Below, piece by piece: positions 62,318-64,000 of a stretch of 64,000 nt of DNA. Every line of letters begins with the position of its first letter. Position 1 is the first letter of the stretch. A model generated the notes under the pieces. It made no database searches, was not told the origin of the DNA, and saw nothing but the letters and a program-made list of their open reading frames with translations. The stretch comes from Nitrospirota bacterium (lineage in GTDB: Bacteria > Nitrospirota > Nitrospiria > Nitrospirales > Nitrospiraceae), in the NCBI GenBank assembly GCA_030684575.1, contig JAUXVD010000008.1:62001-126000 (forward strand). The letters are read 5' to 3'. The translations under genes were made by a program, and so were the position numbers.

Positions 62318-62480
62318 TCGTGAGATGCGTGCTGTGGCCAGGGCCCGACACGTGTAGCAGAAGCAAAGCTGCTGGGGGTGGGCCGCTGTGCAGACTTATT
62401 CTCGCAGATCCAGTAGCGTGGCCGGGTCTGACCCGCGTGTGGGTATCCCGTGATGTAAGTTTTGGGCGAAGGTACAGGGT

Positions 62481-64000
62481 ATGGCACGATACGACTTCAA
62501 ATCCCTCTCCAGCCAGGACTTCGAGGAGCTGATTCGCGATCTTTTGCAGGCGGAATGGAAGCTCGCGCTCGAAGCCTTCCGCAGCGGTCGTGATCATGGG
62601 ATCGACTTACGATATGCGTCGGCCGCCGGTGGCGCGACAATCATCCAGTGCAAGCACTACGCGGGCTCGGGGTTCGCCAAGCTGCTGGCGCATCTGCGCA
62701 ACGGCGAACTCCCGAAGGTCCGACGCTTGCGTCCGGCCCGTTATGTGGTAGCGACCTCTGTCAGTCTCACACCCGGCAACAAGGACGAAATCGTCACGGC
62801 GCTTCAGCCGTTCGTGTTGAGTGTTCGGGACGTTTTCGGCGCAGACGATATCGAAGGCCTGCTTAGCCGCCACGGGGACGTCGAGCGCGCCAACTTCAAA
62901 CTATGGCTCACCAGCACGAGCGTTCTCGATCGAGTGCTTCACAATGCTACGTTGTGCCAGACAGATTTCGAGATTGACCGCCTCCGGCGCAAGCTTCCTC
63001 TGTTCGTGAAGAGCGACGCCTACCCGCGTGCGACTGAGATCCTCAACCAGACCCGCATAGTCGTTGTGACAGGGCCTCCAGGGATCGGTAAGACCACGCT
63101 GGCCGAGATGCTCCTTTACGCGCATCTGGAAGACGGGTACGAACCGGTCGCGATCAAGGCGGAGATTGCTGAGGCGAAGGATCTCTTCAAATCCGCGCGC
63201 AGGCAAATCTTCTACTATGACGACTTCCTCGGCCAGACATTCTTGGGCGAACGCCGCGAATACCTTGGCAGAAATCAGGACACGGCGATGGTGGATTTCA
63301 TGGAGATGGTCCGCCGGTCGCCCCAGTCTCGGTTCATCCTCACGACGCGGGAACATATCCTGAGCGGCGCACTTCAGGTCTCGGAGCGGCTTGCCCACAG
63401 TCGGATTTTGGAGCATCGCTGCATCCTCGAGCTGGGCGACTATCCGTATGGCCACCGAGCCCGCCTTCTCTATAACCATCTCTATTTCAGCGACCTGCCA
63501 CTGGAGTACAAGAACGAAGTGCTGAAGGAGGACTTCTTTCTGGACATTATCAGGCACGAGCACTTCAATCCTAGACTGATCGAATGGCTGTCTGCGTATT
63601 CGCACCTGGGGCAGGTTCCCGCTCAGGGCTACAGGACGCACGTCTCGGCCCTGCTGGAGGCACCGGAGACCATCTGGGCCCACGCGTTCCGTCACCAGAT
63701 CTCGGACGCGGCGCGCCACGTCCTCCTTAGCTTCCACACGTTCGGCGAGTGGACAGACACGGTCGACCTCGAGCCGGCGTTCATCGCGCTCCACCGGCAC
63801 AATGCCGCCAAGTACCATCACCGGATCCGGGCGGGCGATTTCCATCGGGCGCTTCAGGAGCTGGAAGGCGCTTTTCTCTCATATAGAATGAGACACGCGA
63901 GTTATCTCAACCCCTCTGTTCGGGACTTTGTGGCCTCGGTAGTCAGCAACGAGCGCGAGACCGCCGAAGACCTTGTCAATTCGGCCGTGCGCTTCAAGCA
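62481..64000 (+). CDS. Mrr-type restriction endonuclease fused to STAND NTPase (3' truncated by window)
   Basis: Open for 506 codons with no stop before the window end. N-terminal restriction-endonuclease (Mrr-like, PD-(D/E)xK) domain: HGIDLRY with D42 and IIQCKHY with Q56/K58. P-loop ATPase (nSTAND3-like) with VVTGPPGIGKTTLAEM, K204 in Walker A, and Walker B-like IFYYDDF (D247, D248), then FILTTREHIL sensor. Such nuclease-STAND fusions are predicted phage sensors/effectors. The C-terminal sensor part lies beyond the window. Its position just after an attC-like site suggests it may begin another cassette. Confidence 0.85.
   Translation, partial: MARYDFKSLSSQDFEELIRDLLQAEWKLALEAFRSGRDHGIDLRYASAAGGATIIQCKHYAGSGFAKLLAHLRNGELPKVRRLRPARYVVATSVSLTPGNKDEIVTALQPFVLSVRDVFGADDIEGLLSRHGDVERANFKLWLTSTSVLDRVLHNATLCQTDFEIDRLRRKLPLFVKSDAYPRATEILNQTRIVVVTGPPGIGKTTLAEMLLYAHLEDGYEPVAIKAEIAEAKDLFKSARRQIFYYDDFLGQTFLGERREYLGRNQDTAMVDFMEMVRRSPQSRFILTTREHILSGALQVSERLAHSRILEHRCILELGDYPYGHRARLLYNHLYFSDLPLEYKNEVLKEDFFLDIIRHEHFNPRLIEWLSAYSHLGQVPAQGYRTHVSALLEAPETIWAHAFRHQISDAARHVLLSFHTFGEWTDTVDLEPAFIALHRHNAAKYHHRIRAGDFHRALQELEGAFLSYRMRHASYLNPSVRDFVASVVSNERETAEDLVNSAVRFK

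Larger units (their letters stand above)
59559..64000. mobile_element. Terminal part of a genomic island (continues past window)
   Basis: Bounded on the left by the tRNA-Lys fragment; content is defence-type genes and integron-type recombination sites. Left of the fragment gene content looks core. The integrase and the other end are not in view. Confidence 0.7.

Noticed and set aside
60082-64000. Gabija system (GajA-GajB)
   Set aside because: The OLD protein resembles GajA in layout, but the next gene is a nuclease-STAND fusion, not a UvrD-type helicase, and an attC-like site lies between.

Overview
The window is chromosomal DNA from a Gram-negative, moderately GC-rich bacterium, most likely a Nitrospira-type member of the Nitrospirota. 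That placement is inference, from the overall protein similarity, outer-membrane porins, type IV pilus and abundant c-type cytochromes; no rRNA or species marker is present. About 59.5 kb looks like core chromosome. The last 4.4 kb looks like the end of a genomic island.

Layout. 1-7337: a tight aspartate-family operon (aminotransferase, hom, thrC, a phosphoglycerate-mutase-like protein, lysC, cimA). 7473-12449: housekeeping genes (ihfA, a MerR regulator, tRNA-Pro, surE, a DedA protein, cysS, rlmB, a short LuxR-type regulator). 12673-27858: type IV pilus biogenesis, with a prepilin peptidase, two sets of minor pilins, a PilB/GspE ATPase, a PilY2-like protein, a giant PilY1 and a lipoprotein; the second set sits behind a good sigma-54 type promoter. 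27961-30438: phoH-ybeY-ftsY. 30550-35830: a double-receiver regulator, an M1-like peptidase, a TolB-like propeller and a PAP2 phosphatase. 35898-38845 (minus strand): a GT39 / lipid-A N-domain / GT2 envelope glycosylation module. 39551-44364: a secreted protein, a four-helix-bundle protein, a methyltransferase, two TatA/B proteins and a porin. 44619-52523: a toxin-antitoxin pair, recQ, thrH, a YkgJ protein, a sugar dehydrogenase, a YdcF protein, an EVE protein and a small ImmA/IrrE-like protein. 52835-56074: a putative lysine-degradation operon. 56164-59449: a di-haem peroxidase, a DUF1264 protein, a cytochrome c and a beta-barrel protein.

Island. At 59559-59604 lies the 3' 46 nt of a tRNA-Lys(CTT) gene on the minus strand, the usual scar of integrase-mediated island insertion. 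To its right is a 2.26-kb unit with the anatomy of an integron gene cassette. It carries an OLD-family ATPase/TOPRIM nuclease and ends in a 60-bp attC-like site. After that site begins an Mrr-nuclease/STAND-NTPase fusion that runs off the window. Both genes resemble anti-phage defence proteins.

A second theme is a family of heptanucleotide repeats (consensus GGCNAGN) arranged as inverted arms. They recur between 34.7 and 48.2 kb, lie at gene ends, and in two cases lie inside reading frames. Unrelated heptad sets with the same architecture occur elsewhere in the window.

Homoserine phosphorylation: no classical thrB is present here. The cluster holds a phosphoglycerate-mutase-like protein of the type proposed as a homoserine kinase, but it lacks the expected histidine metal ligands. 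A ThrH homologue, a family able to phosphorylate homoserine, is encoded at 47483-48100.
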